From Thermoplasmata archaeon (GTDB lineage Archaea; Thermoplasmatota; Thermoplasmata; Lutacidiplasmatales; UBA184): 64,000 bases of DNA. The position numbers and the translations under genes were made by a program. A model generated the notes under the pieces. The model ran no database searches. It saw only the letters and a list, made by a program, of their open reading frames with translations, and had not been told where the DNA came from. The stretch spans positions 1 through 64,000 of the forward strand of contig DAHXNZ010000006.1 of NCBI GenBank assembly GCA_027365105.1, written 5' to 3'. Shown here one piece after another: positions 29,301-38,900 of the stretch; position 1 is the first letter of the stretch, and each line of letters begins with the position of its first letter.

Positions 29301-29891
29301 GAGGACCGCCTGCGCGCCCGGACTGATGAAGTTGACATCGCCCTTGAGCGTGCCGAAGAGCGCATTGGCGATGAGGGTCTGTTGGGCCCGGGCCCCTCCC
29401 GAGAGACTATTGACCGAGGCGAACGACAGATGCGTCGTATCGGTACTGGCGTTGTAGGTGACCGACTGGACGGTGTCGAGGATGACGACCGTCTGACCGG
29501 CCGAGACGGAGGAACTGGTCAGGGAGACGTACTGAACCCCCTGATTGGTCGAGAGGACGGCGCCGGAGCTCGCCAGGAAGTTTTCCGCGTTCTGGGCGTG
29601 GACGACGTACGGGTACCAGGTCACGGCCAGGCCGGCCCCGGTCCCCGCCACGACCAGCCCGACGATCAAAAAGGTGAGCATCGTCCGGTAGCCTTTGCGC
29701 CGTCGGCCCCCTTCAGGGGGCGGCTCCTCCACCGGTGGGGGCGCCGACGCCTCGGGGGAGATGGCGGGTGGCACGGTCTCAACGGCGATCGCCAACGGAT
29801 CCGCAAGGGGTTCCGGAGCGAGGCTCTCGAAGTTCGTTGCGTCGGGGGCGGCTCGCTGTTCATCCATGGTGCTTTTCTCTTCGTCCGTCAT
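26352..29891 (-). CDS. Polytopic membrane protein fused to two CDC48-type AAA+ ATPase modules
   Basis: An 1179-aa protein. An acidic, Pro-rich N terminus (1-65) precedes a first helix (~69-92). A soluble, Thr/Ser-rich extracytoplasmic domain (~95-252) is followed by about nine to ten hydrophobic segments (~256-575). Two tandem AAA+ modules complete it. D1 has Walker A GPPGCGKT at 648-655, Walker B FMDEID near 705-710, STN, RPGR and SGAD. D2 has GPPGCGKT at 930-937, FFDEID near 987-992, TTN, RPGR and SGAD. Both sites look catalytically intact. D1 pore loop is aromatic (SKWYGES); D2 pore loop (SALAGQS) is not. The usual CDC48/VAT N domain is absent, replaced by the membrane part. It is ATGA-coupled to the upstream surface protein. 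The likely role is ATP-driven extraction, unfolding or assembly of membrane or surface proteins (inference). Confidence 0.92.
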   Translation of the reverse strand: MTDEEKSTMDEQRAAPDATNFESLAPEPLADPLAIAVETVPPAISPEASAPPPVEEPPPEGGRRRKGYRTMLTFLIVGLVVAGTGAGLAVTWYPYVVHAQNAENFLASSGAVLSTNQGVQYVSLTSSSVSAGQTVVILDTVQSVTYNASTDTTHLSFASVNSLSGGARAQQTLIANALFGTLKGDVNFISPGAQAVLTFTVVTVHLPGGPYGTQTYTTLDAAADATYTAISQGLSGAAAVAIAPQYIQSYPALQYDGLFYFLIAVGAALMVIGYLYAPQIERWLKGQTKEPNHLPVLFLGFLGLLGGTFVPFYPWPFVLLIAGVVMIVAWRFPQLSLLLLVLLMAPAVGYQSAALGLVFLFAAIPILFASLIDWRFGAGAFLTLLLAPFGLSFVAPIFFGVVFSLYLGLAVAIAGGLFVSLFVTLGNFPVLGYLAGPGANTSISLVSGHAGPLLPTIPLPYFFTSNALGNAYAALLSPNLSQFAGSGNGIGYIAVPIAEVAVWCLAVWIVTWLTRDREQQTTRGVLRNSTVSGALLAGASIGGLTVFGYENWTTAVVILFIPATIAVVLGSLLIRDAFEGFFTSRIGGTAVGTRVAEMKGLQKVTFEMVGGLHDVKADVKESMIIPLMRKDVTSQFGLEPPKGILLFGPPGCGKTMTMKALASELGVEMISVKCSDVMSKWYGESEGKIAELLRTARERAPCIVFMDEIDAIAKRRDMYSADDVTPRLLSILLSEMDGLDKSSGVIIVGSTNKPDMIDPALMRPGRLDKIIYVPPPDFEERKEIVAVHLSGRPVAKNLDLDEIARKTERFSGADLANLVREAATIAVRRMMVSGQVTPIRQEDFLEVLPRMKPSISMRVIAEYETMKLDYERKMHQTHRTERRVLVRWDDVGGLENVKGAIREYVELPLTRPELMESYRIKSGRGILLFGPPGCGKTHVMRAAANELNVPMQIVNGPELVSALAGQSEAAIREVLYRARENAPSIIFFDEIDAIASKDSMRTPEVSRAVSQFLTEMDGIRPKDKVIIVATTNRPQTLDPALLRPGRFDKIFYVPPPDSTARRDIFRIHLAGVPVDGDVDYTLLAERTPGFSGADIAAVVDEAKLIALRSQLSTEIEKGFGPIRPSPDTPPPAPGTEVAPQVVGVRMTDLVEAIGKTKSSVTVETLTWAEEFIKTYGTRG

Positions 29892-31825
29892 AGGGTAATC
29901 CTCTTCTGTTCGGCCTCAACCTGGGCGCGTCGGCTTCGATACATCCGGAACAGTGGGATAGTGATCAGGGCCAGGGCCACGAGCCCGAGCACGATTCCGA
30001 CCGATAGGATCGGCAGGTACGTCGTGGACGTGGCGGAGAACGTGCCCGTGGCGTACGGGATCACGACCGAGACCACCCCACCTGAGTCGAGGGTCAACGG
30101 AACCGAAATCCGATGGCCGTCCAGCGTGACCGACAAGGTGTAGCTTCCGGGGAAGAGGAAGAGATACCCCGTACCGGAGGGCCCCGACAGGCTACCGACC
30201 CCGACGGGGCTCGCGACGGTGGTCTCCGACCAGCTGCGGTTCGAGAGGGTGAAGGTGAAGCCGGTGGCCAAGGTGAGGGTCGACAGATCCTCGGCCTGGA
30301 CGAAGACGAGCCCCGTCCCATTGGGGGGGGCCGGACTGGGCGGGCCGACCACGTAGTAGGTCGTGTTGCCGGACGTCAGCGCGTCCCCGTAGACGTCCTT
30401 GGCCAGGAGGGAGAACTCCAGGGAGGCCCCGCTCGGGAGACCGGGGAGAACGTAGTAGGTGGTGTTCGGCGAGGCAAACAGCATCGGCACGTTGCCCTGG
30501 GCGACGCCGCCCTGGTAGGCGTACGCAAAGTGGACGACCGCCTGGGAGATCGTGACGTTGGGCATCGGCTCATGGAGGCTGATATTGACCGACTGCCCGC
30601 TCGCCAAGGGGCCAGCCCCCGGCGCAAAGATGTTCGGACTCGCGGTGATCTGGGCATTCTCGGCCAACCCTTGGCTGCGATTGGGCCACGCCCCGGCCGA
30701 ACCCCAAGTGAAGTTGTAGGTGGGGCTGAAAATCGGATCGATCTCCCCGCCCCGCCAGACCATCCACGCCGAGATATTGAAGGTGACATGCGTGTCCGGG
30801 TACGGACCCAGCGCGGCGCTGAGATTCTCGAAGGTGTGGTTGACCGGTGAGAAGGAGATCGAATAGGTGCCGGTAAAGTTCCCGGTGAGGTTGAACGTCA
30901 GGAGGGCCTCGGGGATCCCGGGACCCAGCCGCCCATTCGGCCCCGTCGACTCCAGCATGATCCCCATGCTCTGGACCGGGTTGGGAGGATAGTAGGGCGG
31001 GCTGGTGACCGACGGGGTCGTGACGATGTGGATGTCGTTCGAGAAGTTGGTGGACCACCAAGGTCCCTGCACCTGGAACTCCCAGGAAGCGTTGGCCGGA
31101 ATGCCCGGGTAGGGGGCCGGTTCTGAGTACTCGCTCGTCGAGGAGATCACCGACGGGGCCGCATACTGAGACTGTAGGCTGACGTTGAACCAGACCGACG
31201 AGCCCGGGACGAAGTACTTGTAGATGTTGAAGTAAAAGGCGGCCGACTCCGGCGCCGACGGGTTCACGTACATCGGAAGCGACACGGGAGTGCCCTGGTA
31301 GCTGAACCCCGGGAGCGGAGGGTACGCCTGGGAGGGGGTGGGCCACGCGATGCCCCAGATCGTCACAATCCCGGCCAGGATCGGAACGTTGGTGGTCACG
31401 TTCATCCAGAATCCGTTCAGGTAGGTCGGGAGAACGTTCGTGCAGGGAACCGTCTGGAAGTTTCCCTGGGAGAGGTTGGCCTCTCCCGGGACGTTGAAGC
31501 TCACCAGCACATCGTTGAAGAACGAGGCCGAGTTCCAGTCGGGGGCGTTCTGCGGGGTCGGGCAGCGGACCGGCGTGCCGGGCACCGGCGGGGCGGAGTC
31601 CGAGGTGCCGACAGGGTGGGACGCGGTGGAGGGGAGACCCGGAGCCGACGCGAGCGAAGGCGGCGGCAGGCCGGCCGAGGTGACGAGGCCCGGAGATTCT
31701 GCCGCCGACAACGCAGCCGTGCCGGCCGAGGAGGATGCGCCGGGGGAAAGACTGCCCCCCACGCCCATCAGGAGCAGGAGCCCGACCATGGCGAGCGCGA
31801 CCGCCAAACTGTACCGACGCCTCAT
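29888..31825 (-). CDS. Tail-anchored surface protein ending in KRITL
   Basis: A 645-aa secreted protein. The signal helix is residues 5-25 (YSLAVALAMVGLLLLMGVGG), followed by a Ser/Ala/Pro linker and an extracellular beta-rich region (~90-480) with many N-glycosylation sequons. A ~70-residue module (GLVFVQAEDLSTLTLATGF) precedes a transmembrane helix near residues 600-625 (YLPILSVGIVLGLVALALITI). The short basic tail is YRSRRAQVEAEQKRITL. The tail matches that of the neighbouring 666-aa protein (KRVTL). The gene overlaps the AAA+ gene downstream and the 666-aa gene upstream by ATGA. The upstream AAGAGG that encodes Lys-Arg also serves as a plausible ribosome site for the next gene. Function is unknown. 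Confidence 0.85.
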   Translation of the reverse strand: MRRRYSLAVALAMVGLLLLMGVGGSLSPGASSSAGTAALSAAESPGLVTSAGLPPPSLASAPGLPSTASHPVGTSDSAPPVPGTPVRCPTPQNAPDWNSASFFNDVLVSFNVPGEANLSQGNFQTVPCTNVLPTYLNGFWMNVTTNVPILAGIVTIWGIAWPTPSQAYPPLPGFSYQGTPVSLPMYVNPSAPESAAFYFNIYKYFVPGSSVWFNVSLQSQYAAPSVISSTSEYSEPAPYPGIPANASWEFQVQGPWWSTNFSNDIHIVTTPSVTSPPYYPPNPVQSMGIMLESTGPNGRLGPGIPEALLTFNLTGNFTGTYSISFSPVNHTFENLSAALGPYPDTHVTFNISAWMVWRGGEIDPIFSPTYNFTWGSAGAWPNRSQGLAENAQITASPNIFAPGAGPLASGQSVNISLHEPMPNVTISQAVVHFAYAYQGGVAQGNVPMLFASPNTTYYVLPGLPSGASLEFSLLAKDVYGDALTSGNTTYYVVGPPSPAPPNGTGLVFVQAEDLSTLTLATGFTFTLSNRSWSETTVASPVGVGSLSGPSGTGYLFLFPGSYTLSVTLDGHRISVPLTLDSGGVVSVVIPYATGTFSATSTTYLPILSVGIVLGLVALALITIPLFRMYRSRRAQVEAEQKRITL

Positions 31826-33822
31826 AGCGTGACCCTCTTCATGTCTTCCTGGTGGCGCTTTCGCACCGCCGAGTACCAGCCCACGAGCGGAACGATCAGA
31901 ATCGCGACCGCGATGAGGCCGCCGATGCTTCCCCAGAGAGCTGCGCTGCTGACCGAGGGGGAGGCGACGGGGGACGGGGCGGTGGAGTTGAGCCAGAAGA
32001 TCAGCAGGTTGCCTCGTTGGACCACGAGGTAGTGGGGGGTCACCTTGAGCGAACCGTCGCCCGCCATCCCGTGGGTGGCCACGATCGTCACGTTGGCGGC
32101 GAGCGGGGCGGCGGCCCCGGCCGGAATGAAGCCCGGGTCGTTGATGGTCACCAGGTAGCTCGCGTTGGCCGGCGCCAGGATCGGGCTCATCGACGCCTGG
32201 GCGGAGGTCGGATACGCGAGGCCGTAGGTGGTCCGCGTGCTCACCGAATAGTACCCGCCGAGGGCGCTGATCGAAACCCTCGCACCGGAAACCCAGGCCC
32301 CGCTCCCGGCGTCGTGCACCGCGACGTAAAAGAACGTGCTGTTCTGGGGGATCGACGGAAGGAGGGTCGTGACCGAGGCCGTGGTGTACTCATAGGCCGG
32401 GGAGACTTCGTAGCCTTGGGCGAAATCGTAGGCCCCGACCGTGAAGTTGACGTAGGCCCCGGCCGGAAGCGGCGGAAAGGTCGTGTTGAACTCGATCGAC
32501 GATCGCCGGACCAAGGGGATGACCACGATCGTCGTCGTCCGCAGGACGGGTAGGCTGATCGTCAGGGTGGCCTTCGCGGAAGCGATGGCGCTCCCCGGGT
32601 TCTGGCTGAGGAGCTGCAGACTCAGCGGTGTTCCGGGCGGAAGGATCGTGACATTCCCCAGGTTCGGTGGGGCGGAGATGTTCGGCTGGGTCACGATGGA
32701 CAGGTCGCTCGAGAACTGGCCCGTCAGGAAACTGCCGTTGCCGTTGACGGAGTACGAAAAGACCGGGGAGACGATCCAGTCGCCGTAGGCATCGCTCAGG
32801 AAGACCTGGTAGGTCACGTTCGAACCGGCGACCTGAGCGAGGCCGGCGGGGATCACGAGAACGACGGAATGCAGCTGACCGGATTTGGGCGTCGTGATGA
32901 CTAGGGTGGTCGCGTCGAGACGGGCCCCGGTCGTGGGATCGGTCACGTTGACGTTCACATATCCTTGGCCGATCGAGACGTTCGTACGCTGGTCCAACGG
33001 GGTGGTGCCGATCGAGAGATGGACCGAATCGTTCCAGTTGGGCGCCGTGGGCGTGGCGTTCACCGACGCATCCTGGCCGAAGGCGGAGGTTCCCGCATAC
33101 TGCTGGGAACCGGCATAGGGCGAGTAGGGCCACGCACCGGAGTAGGTATACTTGTACTGTCCGCTCTGGGCGTGGGAGAAGATCCCGGAGTTGTTGAACG
33201 TCAGTCCGATCGACCAGGTCATCGTCATGCCGGGGGCGAAGTTGAGCTGGCCGGTCCGCGAGTAGGCCGAGATGTTGACCAGGTACCACCACGGGTAGGT
33301 CCGGTTGGTCGGGACGTACGACGGGCCCTGCCAATAGGCGAGGGTGGAGGAATGGTAGACCGACCCGTCATAAGGCGAGTAAAACGGGTTCCCGTTCCAC
33401 GTGACCCCCGTGACGTTCAGAACGACCGGAGAATCCGGCCCCGAGTAGGGAGCATTCGTCCAATTGAGGGGAGTGGCCGACTTGATATAGAGGGGAAGGG
33501 CCGTGGTCACATTGGGCTGGACGGACGAGAAGAAGCTGGGGGCGATCGGGACGACCTGCGGCTCACCCGGGCTCGCAATCGAGACGCAGATCCCGGTGTA
33601 AATCGTGAGGCAGGGCGGATTGAACGGCGACGGGGTTCCGGACGAGCCGACCGCCGTACTGGCGGCGGAGCCGGCCGGGCCGGCCACCCGGATGGGAACC
33701 CCGCCCAGGAGCATCCCCACCACGAGGAAGAGACCCAGGCTCAGGCCGAAGATCCAGTTCGGCTTGTGTCGAATTCGATAGTTGTACGATGCGCTCCTAG
33801 CGGGCTTCATTGCAGAATCCAT
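31822..33822 (-). CDS. Tail-anchored surface protein ending in KRVTL
   Basis: A 666-aa secreted protein with the same layout as its downstream neighbour. There is a basic N terminus and signal helix (~23-43, WIFGLSLGLFLVVGMLLGG). A Tyr/Asn-rich extracellular region with many sequons follows (~80-470), then a ~130-residue module ending in 'GDGSLKVTPHYLVVQRGNL'. One helix (AALWGSIGGLIAVAILIVPLV) leads to the tail WYSAVRKRHQEDMKRVTL. The two proteins are probably diverged paralogues (layout and tail shared, core similarity weak by eye). The ATG at 33822 lies 6 nt after the VWA-like gene, whose end supplies GATGGAG. Another in-frame ATG four codons later is possible. No enzymatic motif was seen. 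Confidence 0.85.
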   Translation of the reverse strand: MDSAMKPARSASYNYRIRHKPNWIFGLSLGLFLVVGMLLGGVPIRVAGPAGSAASTAVGSSGTPSPFNPPCLTIYTGICVSIASPGEPQVVPIAPSFFSSVQPNVTTALPLYIKSATPLNWTNAPYSGPDSPVVLNVTGVTWNGNPFYSPYDGSVYHSSTLAYWQGPSYVPTNRTYPWWYLVNISAYSRTGQLNFAPGMTMTWSIGLTFNNSGIFSHAQSGQYKYTYSGAWPYSPYAGSQQYAGTSAFGQDASVNATPTAPNWNDSVHLSIGTTPLDQRTNVSIGQGYVNVNVTDPTTGARLDATTLVITTPKSGQLHSVVLVIPAGLAQVAGSNVTYQVFLSDAYGDWIVSPVFSYSVNGNGSFLTGQFSSDLSIVTQPNISAPPNLGNVTILPPGTPLSLQLLSQNPGSAIASAKATLTISLPVLRTTTIVVIPLVRRSSIEFNTTFPPLPAGAYVNFTVGAYDFAQGYEVSPAYEYTTASVTTLLPSIPQNSTFFYVAVHDAGSGAWVSGARVSISALGGYYSVSTRTTYGLAYPTSAQASMSPILAPANASYLVTINDPGFIPAGAAAPLAANVTIVATHGMAGDGSLKVTPHYLVVQRGNLLIFWLNSTAPSPVASPSVSSAALWGSIGGLIAVAILIVPLVGWYSAVRKRHQEDMKRVTL

Positions 33823-33828
33823 GACTGC

Positions 33829-35970
33829 CTACTCCATCCGACCGAAGGCGGGGGAACTCTCGGGCGACTCCTTCGATGCATCGGGCTTCTTCAGGCCCGC
33901 CATGGCCCCGGCCTTCATGGCCACCGGCCGATGCTTGAGTCCGATCCGGGTGAACCCGGCCGCCAGCAGGCCGGCCGCGACCCCTTGGAGGGTGATGTTG
34001 CTGACCACCACCGACTGACCGACCCCGACCTGCTGGGGGACCGTCAGGGGCGGCGAAATCGAAACGGGCGCCGGGGGTGGAGGCGGCGGGGGCGGGGGCG
34101 GCGGGGGCGTTCCGGTGACCAAAGAGACCGCCTGTTCGACCGTGACCTGGGCCAGGGGGAACGACTGCACGATGAAGGTGGTGTTGTCGCTCGATAGATA
34201 CGACGCCCAGGTGAAGCGCGAAGCGACGGCCCCGCTTCCCGAAGCCTCACAGGTGGGGGTCGTGCAGGCGTCCACGGGCACGGTGCTATAGGGGGCTCCC
34301 GTGGCGATCACGTTGAACGACGCTTGCCAGAGATCCCCCACCTGCAGGATGTTCCGGGACGCATTGGTGGACCAGTTCCAGGCCAGGGCCTCGACGCCAT
34401 TCGTGTGGACGATCGTCGGGATCGTCTGGCAGTCCTTGACCGCGACCCCGCCCTCCGTGCACGACGCCGTGGCATTCAGGGAGGGGTCGAGGGCGATGTT
34501 CCCGAAGGGAACGAAGCTGAAAATCGGATGGGAGGTGCCGAGCGCCACATCGACCGCGCGGACCGGGCCGAAGGAGATCTGACGCAAGGCGTTCAGGAGG
34601 TACGGATTGGCGGTGTTGGGAGTTTCGACGTTGTTGCCGAACGGCACGTACTGGAGGTTGCCCGCCTGGCCGTTGGGGCACGTGAAGTATGAAGGGCCGT
34701 TCCAAGATCCGCCCGTGGCGGCCGCCATCGCGCACCCCGCGAGCAGGATGTTGTTGACGTCCTGGATGACGGCCGGGCCGCCGGGACCCCCCCCGGGGCG
34801 GCCGGTCGGCCAGGAGCGACACGTGTAGTCGGTCACACAGTTGGGCAGGTCGATCACGTCGACGGTACAGACACCTCCGACCGATCCGACGCAGGCCGGC
34901 GCCGTGTGGGTCAAGGCGGCGATCGAATCCTGGGGATTCCCGTTCTGGCTCTGCACCCAACCCTCGCCCGCCGGCTGGGTCGCTTCCGGGAAGACGTACG
35001 CCGGTTCACTGGTCGCCCCGTAGCAGGACGGCCCCGTGGGATCCCCATCGTAGAAGTACATCATGCTCATCGACACGCAGTAGTTCTCGGGGTAGCTCGG
35101 ATCGAGGGGGGCCGTGCTGGTCATGAGGACGACCACATGGTGCGTGTTGTTCGACCAGGAAAGCCCGCTCCCAATGATGGTCCCGTAGAGCGAGGTGATC
35201 GAGGAGGAGGTGAGCACATTGTCCGCCGCGTCACTGTCTTCATAGGTATATCCTCCCCCCAGGACGGACTGTTGGAACGTGCTGCGGACCTCGGCCCCGA
35301 AGTACTGGGCCGGAACGAAGTCCTGGATATCGACATGGTACTCGCTCCCATCGCCGTCATTCCAGGCATCGGCGTACTCGGCAAAATAGTCGACCAGGGC
35401 GAACGAGACATGGGAATGGGGGTTTGCCGCCTGGATCGAATTGGCGATCGATTGGGCGTTGGCCACGAAGAAGGGCACGCCGTTGGACTCCTCGCAGTAG
35501 GGGTGGTAAGGCGCCGCTGCGCAGGCGTCCGTACCGAACTCCGCGGTGTTCGGGGTGGCCACCCCGTCGTAGGGCGAAGTCTCAATCACGAACGCCACCT
35601 GGACGTTCGGATAGACGAGTTGGCTCGCGAGGCCCGCGAACGCGGTCATGGTGACCCGGGCCGCCCCGACGCCCGCCGGGCAGGCGAGCGACTGCTGGGC
35701 ACAAATGGCGGTGGGGGCGGCGGTGATCCCCAGCTGGAGTTGAGGAGCGCTGGACGAAAACCCCGAGATGGGGGCCCCGCTGGCCGTGGCCAGTGCCGGG
35801 GAAAAGCTCGACACCGTCGAGGCGGAGCGCGGAGCCACCGTGATCACGCCGTTGGCCTGGCCGATCGCCGATCCGACCACCATGGCCAGTGCGGCCACCA
35901 ACAGCACCGCCACCGGGAGCCGACTGGTCCAGCGCGTCGTTGTCGTCCCTGATTGCCTTCGCTTCATCAT
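33829..35970 (-). CDS. Secreted protein with a degenerate von Willebrand A-like domain and C-terminal anchor
   Basis: A 713-aa protein. The signal helix is residues ~17-40 (LPVAVLLVAALAMVVGSAIG). The region ~120-300 reads like a VWA/alpha-beta fold: VQVAFVIETSPYDG at the place of the metal-site strand, HVSFALVDYF, then HHVVVLMTSTAPLDPSYPE. The canonical MIDAS DxSxS is replaced by ETSPY, so metal binding is uncertain. Many Cys follow, mostly in pairs. A twelve-Pro run precedes a hydrophobic segment (VVSNITLQGVAAGLLAAGF) and a 45-residue basic tail (KHRPVAMKAGAMAGLKKP). It overlaps the 1952-aa gene upstream by ATGA. A role in surface assembly or ligand binding would fit a VWA domain. The assignment is tentative. 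Confidence 0.75.
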   Translation of the reverse strand: MMKRRQSGTTTTRWTSRLPVAVLLVAALAMVVGSAIGQANGVITVAPRSASTVSSFSPALATASGAPISGFSSSAPQLQLGITAAPTAICAQQSLACPAGVGAARVTMTAFAGLASQLVYPNVQVAFVIETSPYDGVATPNTAEFGTDACAAAPYHPYCEESNGVPFFVANAQSIANSIQAANPHSHVSFALVDYFAEYADAWNDGDGSEYHVDIQDFVPAQYFGAEVRSTFQQSVLGGGYTYEDSDAADNVLTSSSITSLYGTIIGSGLSWSNNTHHVVVLMTSTAPLDPSYPENYCVSMSMMYFYDGDPTGPSCYGATSEPAYVFPEATQPAGEGWVQSQNGNPQDSIAALTHTAPACVGSVGGVCTVDVIDLPNCVTDYTCRSWPTGRPGGGPGGPAVIQDVNNILLAGCAMAAATGGSWNGPSYFTCPNGQAGNLQYVPFGNNVETPNTANPYLLNALRQISFGPVRAVDVALGTSHPIFSFVPFGNIALDPSLNATASCTEGGVAVKDCQTIPTIVHTNGVEALAWNWSTNASRNILQVGDLWQASFNVIATGAPYSTVPVDACTTPTCEASGSGAVASRFTWASYLSSDNTTFIVQSFPLAQVTVEQAVSLVTGTPPPPPPPPPPPPAPVSISPPLTVPQQVGVGQSVVVSNITLQGVAAGLLAAGFTRIGLKHRPVAMKAGAMAGLKKPDASKESPESSPAFGRME

Positions 35971-38900
35971 ATCTTTCTCCCCCAGACCAGCACTCCAAGA
36001 ATCCCGACGGCGGCCGCTGAGATGCCAAGCGCCGCCGCGATCCAGGCGCCCGAATTCGAGCCGGCCGGCGACGGTACCGCAGTGAGCGTGTAATTGAGGG
36101 ACAGGGTCGGGGCCGCGACCGTGGCGCCGGGAGAGATACTGTAGAATCCGGGGGCCTCCACGACGATCGTATACTGCCCGTAGTAGACCGAGAGCGTGAG
36201 GCTCCCGAGCGCATCCGCTCGGCCCGAATAGGATACCGCCGCCCCATCGACCGCCGTGCCGTAGACCAGGACCGAAGCGTTCGTCAAGGGTCCGCCCCCG
36301 CCGGCGCTCGAGCGCAGGTCGAGCCCCAGGCTGGAGAGCGGAGGGAAGAGCCGCACCGTGCGGTTGACCGAAGCGCCGGAAATCACGATCTGGAAGATGG
36401 TCGGTGCATACAGCGCCGACGAGTTGGGCGCGGTCGCGGCGAAGACGTAGGTCCCGTTCGGCAGTTCAGTGGAGAACTGGCCGCCGGGACCCGAAGTGGC
36501 CGAAGGACCGGTCAGCGAGGTTTCCATGATGGAGACGTTCGAAAGGACGCTCCCGCTCAGGCCATCGATCGTCTGGCCCTGGAAGAGGTAGAGGAAGGGC
36601 GCCAAGGTGGCGTCAAGACCGGCCACGGCACCCGAGACGGTCAACGGGGTGGTGACCGGGAGGAAGCCCGGTTGCGCAAAGATGACCGCATAGGTGCCCG
36701 GGAGAACCTGCGCCTGGTAGTGGCCCAAGAAGTTCGTCGTCGTGGAGTAGGCGGTGGCGTTCCCCACCTTGAAGATTACGGTCGCCCCGGGGAGGGCCAC
36801 CCGCTGGGTCCCGTTGAGTCGGCTCACCACACCCGAAATGGAGTACGTCACCTCCTGGCTGACCGGGATCAGCAACATCGCCGGGACGGTCCGTGTCGTC
36901 CCGCTCTGGATCGAATACCGGGCGAATCCGGTCTGGTAGCCTGAGGCCGCGATGCTGAGATCCACCCGGCCGCTGGAGGCCGAGAGCCGGTAGAGGCCGG
37001 CGCCCGTGGTCCGGACCGGGGTATCGCAACTCATCCAGAGCAGAACGGGACAGCCCGAGACGATGGCATTGGCCACCGGAGCGCCGGTGACGGCATTCTG
37101 GACCCGCCCCAGCACGATGCCGTACTCCTGGACAAAGAGCGACCCTAGCGAAAGGACCTCGCCGGGGCGGAGGGAGATCGGCAGGTACGTTGAGTTGTAG
37201 AATGGGAAGGAGACCGCCACGACGTACTGCGCCGCCGGGACCGAGAGAGAGAAGGAGCCGTTCGGCGTGGTGTGGTACTGGAACGAACACGGGCCGGTCG
37301 GCACCCCGATCGGTGAGCAGAGGCTGATCGAGGCGTTCGGCAGCGAAAGGCCGATCGGAAGACCGATGACACTTCCGGTCACGAGCCCATACTCCTGCAT
37401 CTCGTAGGGGGGGGCCATGAGATAGCGATCGGAAGATACGGTGACGACCTCCGTGTAGTTGCCGATGTAGTTGACGGCCGTCACGGTGATTCCGACCCGG
37501 CCGGGCGCAACGGCCGCCCAGTAGACTCCCGAAAGGTTGGTGGTGACGGTGACGCACTCGGGCGAGAAGGTCGTGTTCGCCGGGCAGACCGTGACGGCCG
37601 CGCCCGCGACCGGTAGGCCGGAGGGCTCGCCGATGACCAGGCCGGCCAGGACGCCCTCCCCGGTGAGGTTGATCGTGCGGAAGACGGTCATCTGCCCCGG
37701 GAGCACGGCAAAGTGCGCCGTCGTGTTGGTCAGGTAGCCCTCGGCCGAGACCTGGAGGTAGTCCGCAGGTCCGACGGGGGCGTCGACCATGAACTCGCCG
37801 AGGCCGTTGGCCGCCAGTGCCGTGGTGATCCCGTAGGCCGGGTCGGAACTCTGGACGCTGACGGACGCCGCCGCAACGGCCCCATCGTGGACGGGATCCA
37901 CGATCGTCCCGATGTACGACCCCGGGGTCGAATAGTTCAACTCCGAACTCCGGACCCAGCCCCACGGCTGGAGCCCGAGGTCCCCGGTACCATTGGTCGA
38001 GTTCAGGTAGGTGGTCTGCCCGGTCCGGACCTCCGCCACCATGGTGGTGTTGTTGTAATCCCCGGTACCCCCGATCGAGAATCGGACCGATAGCCCCACC
38101 GGTGCGGAGATGTTGACGTAGCCTCCGCCGTTGGCCGAGCCGGAGGTGGAGACGGTCAGGCCGGCCACGGTGGTGAAGGAGGACGAAAGGCCCACGCCTT
38201 GCGCCGGCAGGCCCGTGATCGAGTTGACGATGGTAGCCACCGCCCACCCGAAGGCGGTCAGGTTCACGGTCGGGAAGGTATAGGTCAGGTTCGGCGTCGC
38301 CAAGGAGACGGCCTGGAGGTTATGGAGCGTGACCGGGAAGTACATTTGGGAATCCCCCACCGTGAGCGTAAGCGCGGCCGCCCCGCCGGCCGCCAGGTAG
38401 AGGGCAATCTCACCCGCGCCGTTGGTCACCCCCGAGGCTTGTCCGTTGCGTCCGGATCCCGCGTGGGAAGTGAGGGAGACGGAGGTCCAGATCACCGGCT
38501 GGGTGAAGACTCCACTGGACGCATTGTAGGAAGCGTTGTTGACCGTCGTGACCAGGTAGGCCAGGAAGATGTCCAGGGGGACCGGCGTGGTCACGTTCGT
38601 TTCTGGCGCGCTGGCATTGAAGGAGGTCGAGTTCCGGACAAAGCCCCCGGCCCCGCTCGAGGCGCCCCCCAGGAAGGTCGGAATCACCGTGAGCGTCAGG
38701 TAGGTCCCCGAGATCGTCTGCACCATGAAGAGACCGGCCGAATCGACGGGAGCGGTGTTGCTGCAGAAGGTCAACCCGGTCGTACAGACCTGGGCCTCGG
38801 ACGGAGGGCCCATCAGGATCGAAACATTCGCCAAGCTGCTGGGGTTGACGACCTGAATCGTGTCCCAGGGGTTGATGTAGGCCCGACCGGAGACCCAGTT

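Noticed and set aside
28053-30143. 696-aa plus-strand ORF antisense to the AAA+ gene
   Set aside because: It is an Arg/Glu/Asp-rich shadow of a strong coding gene in GC-rich DNA, with no recognisable domain.
36613-38247. 544-aa minus-strand ORF inside the giant repeat gene in another frame
   Set aside because: It is a His/Arg/Gly-rich shadow. The other frame has the repeat modules.
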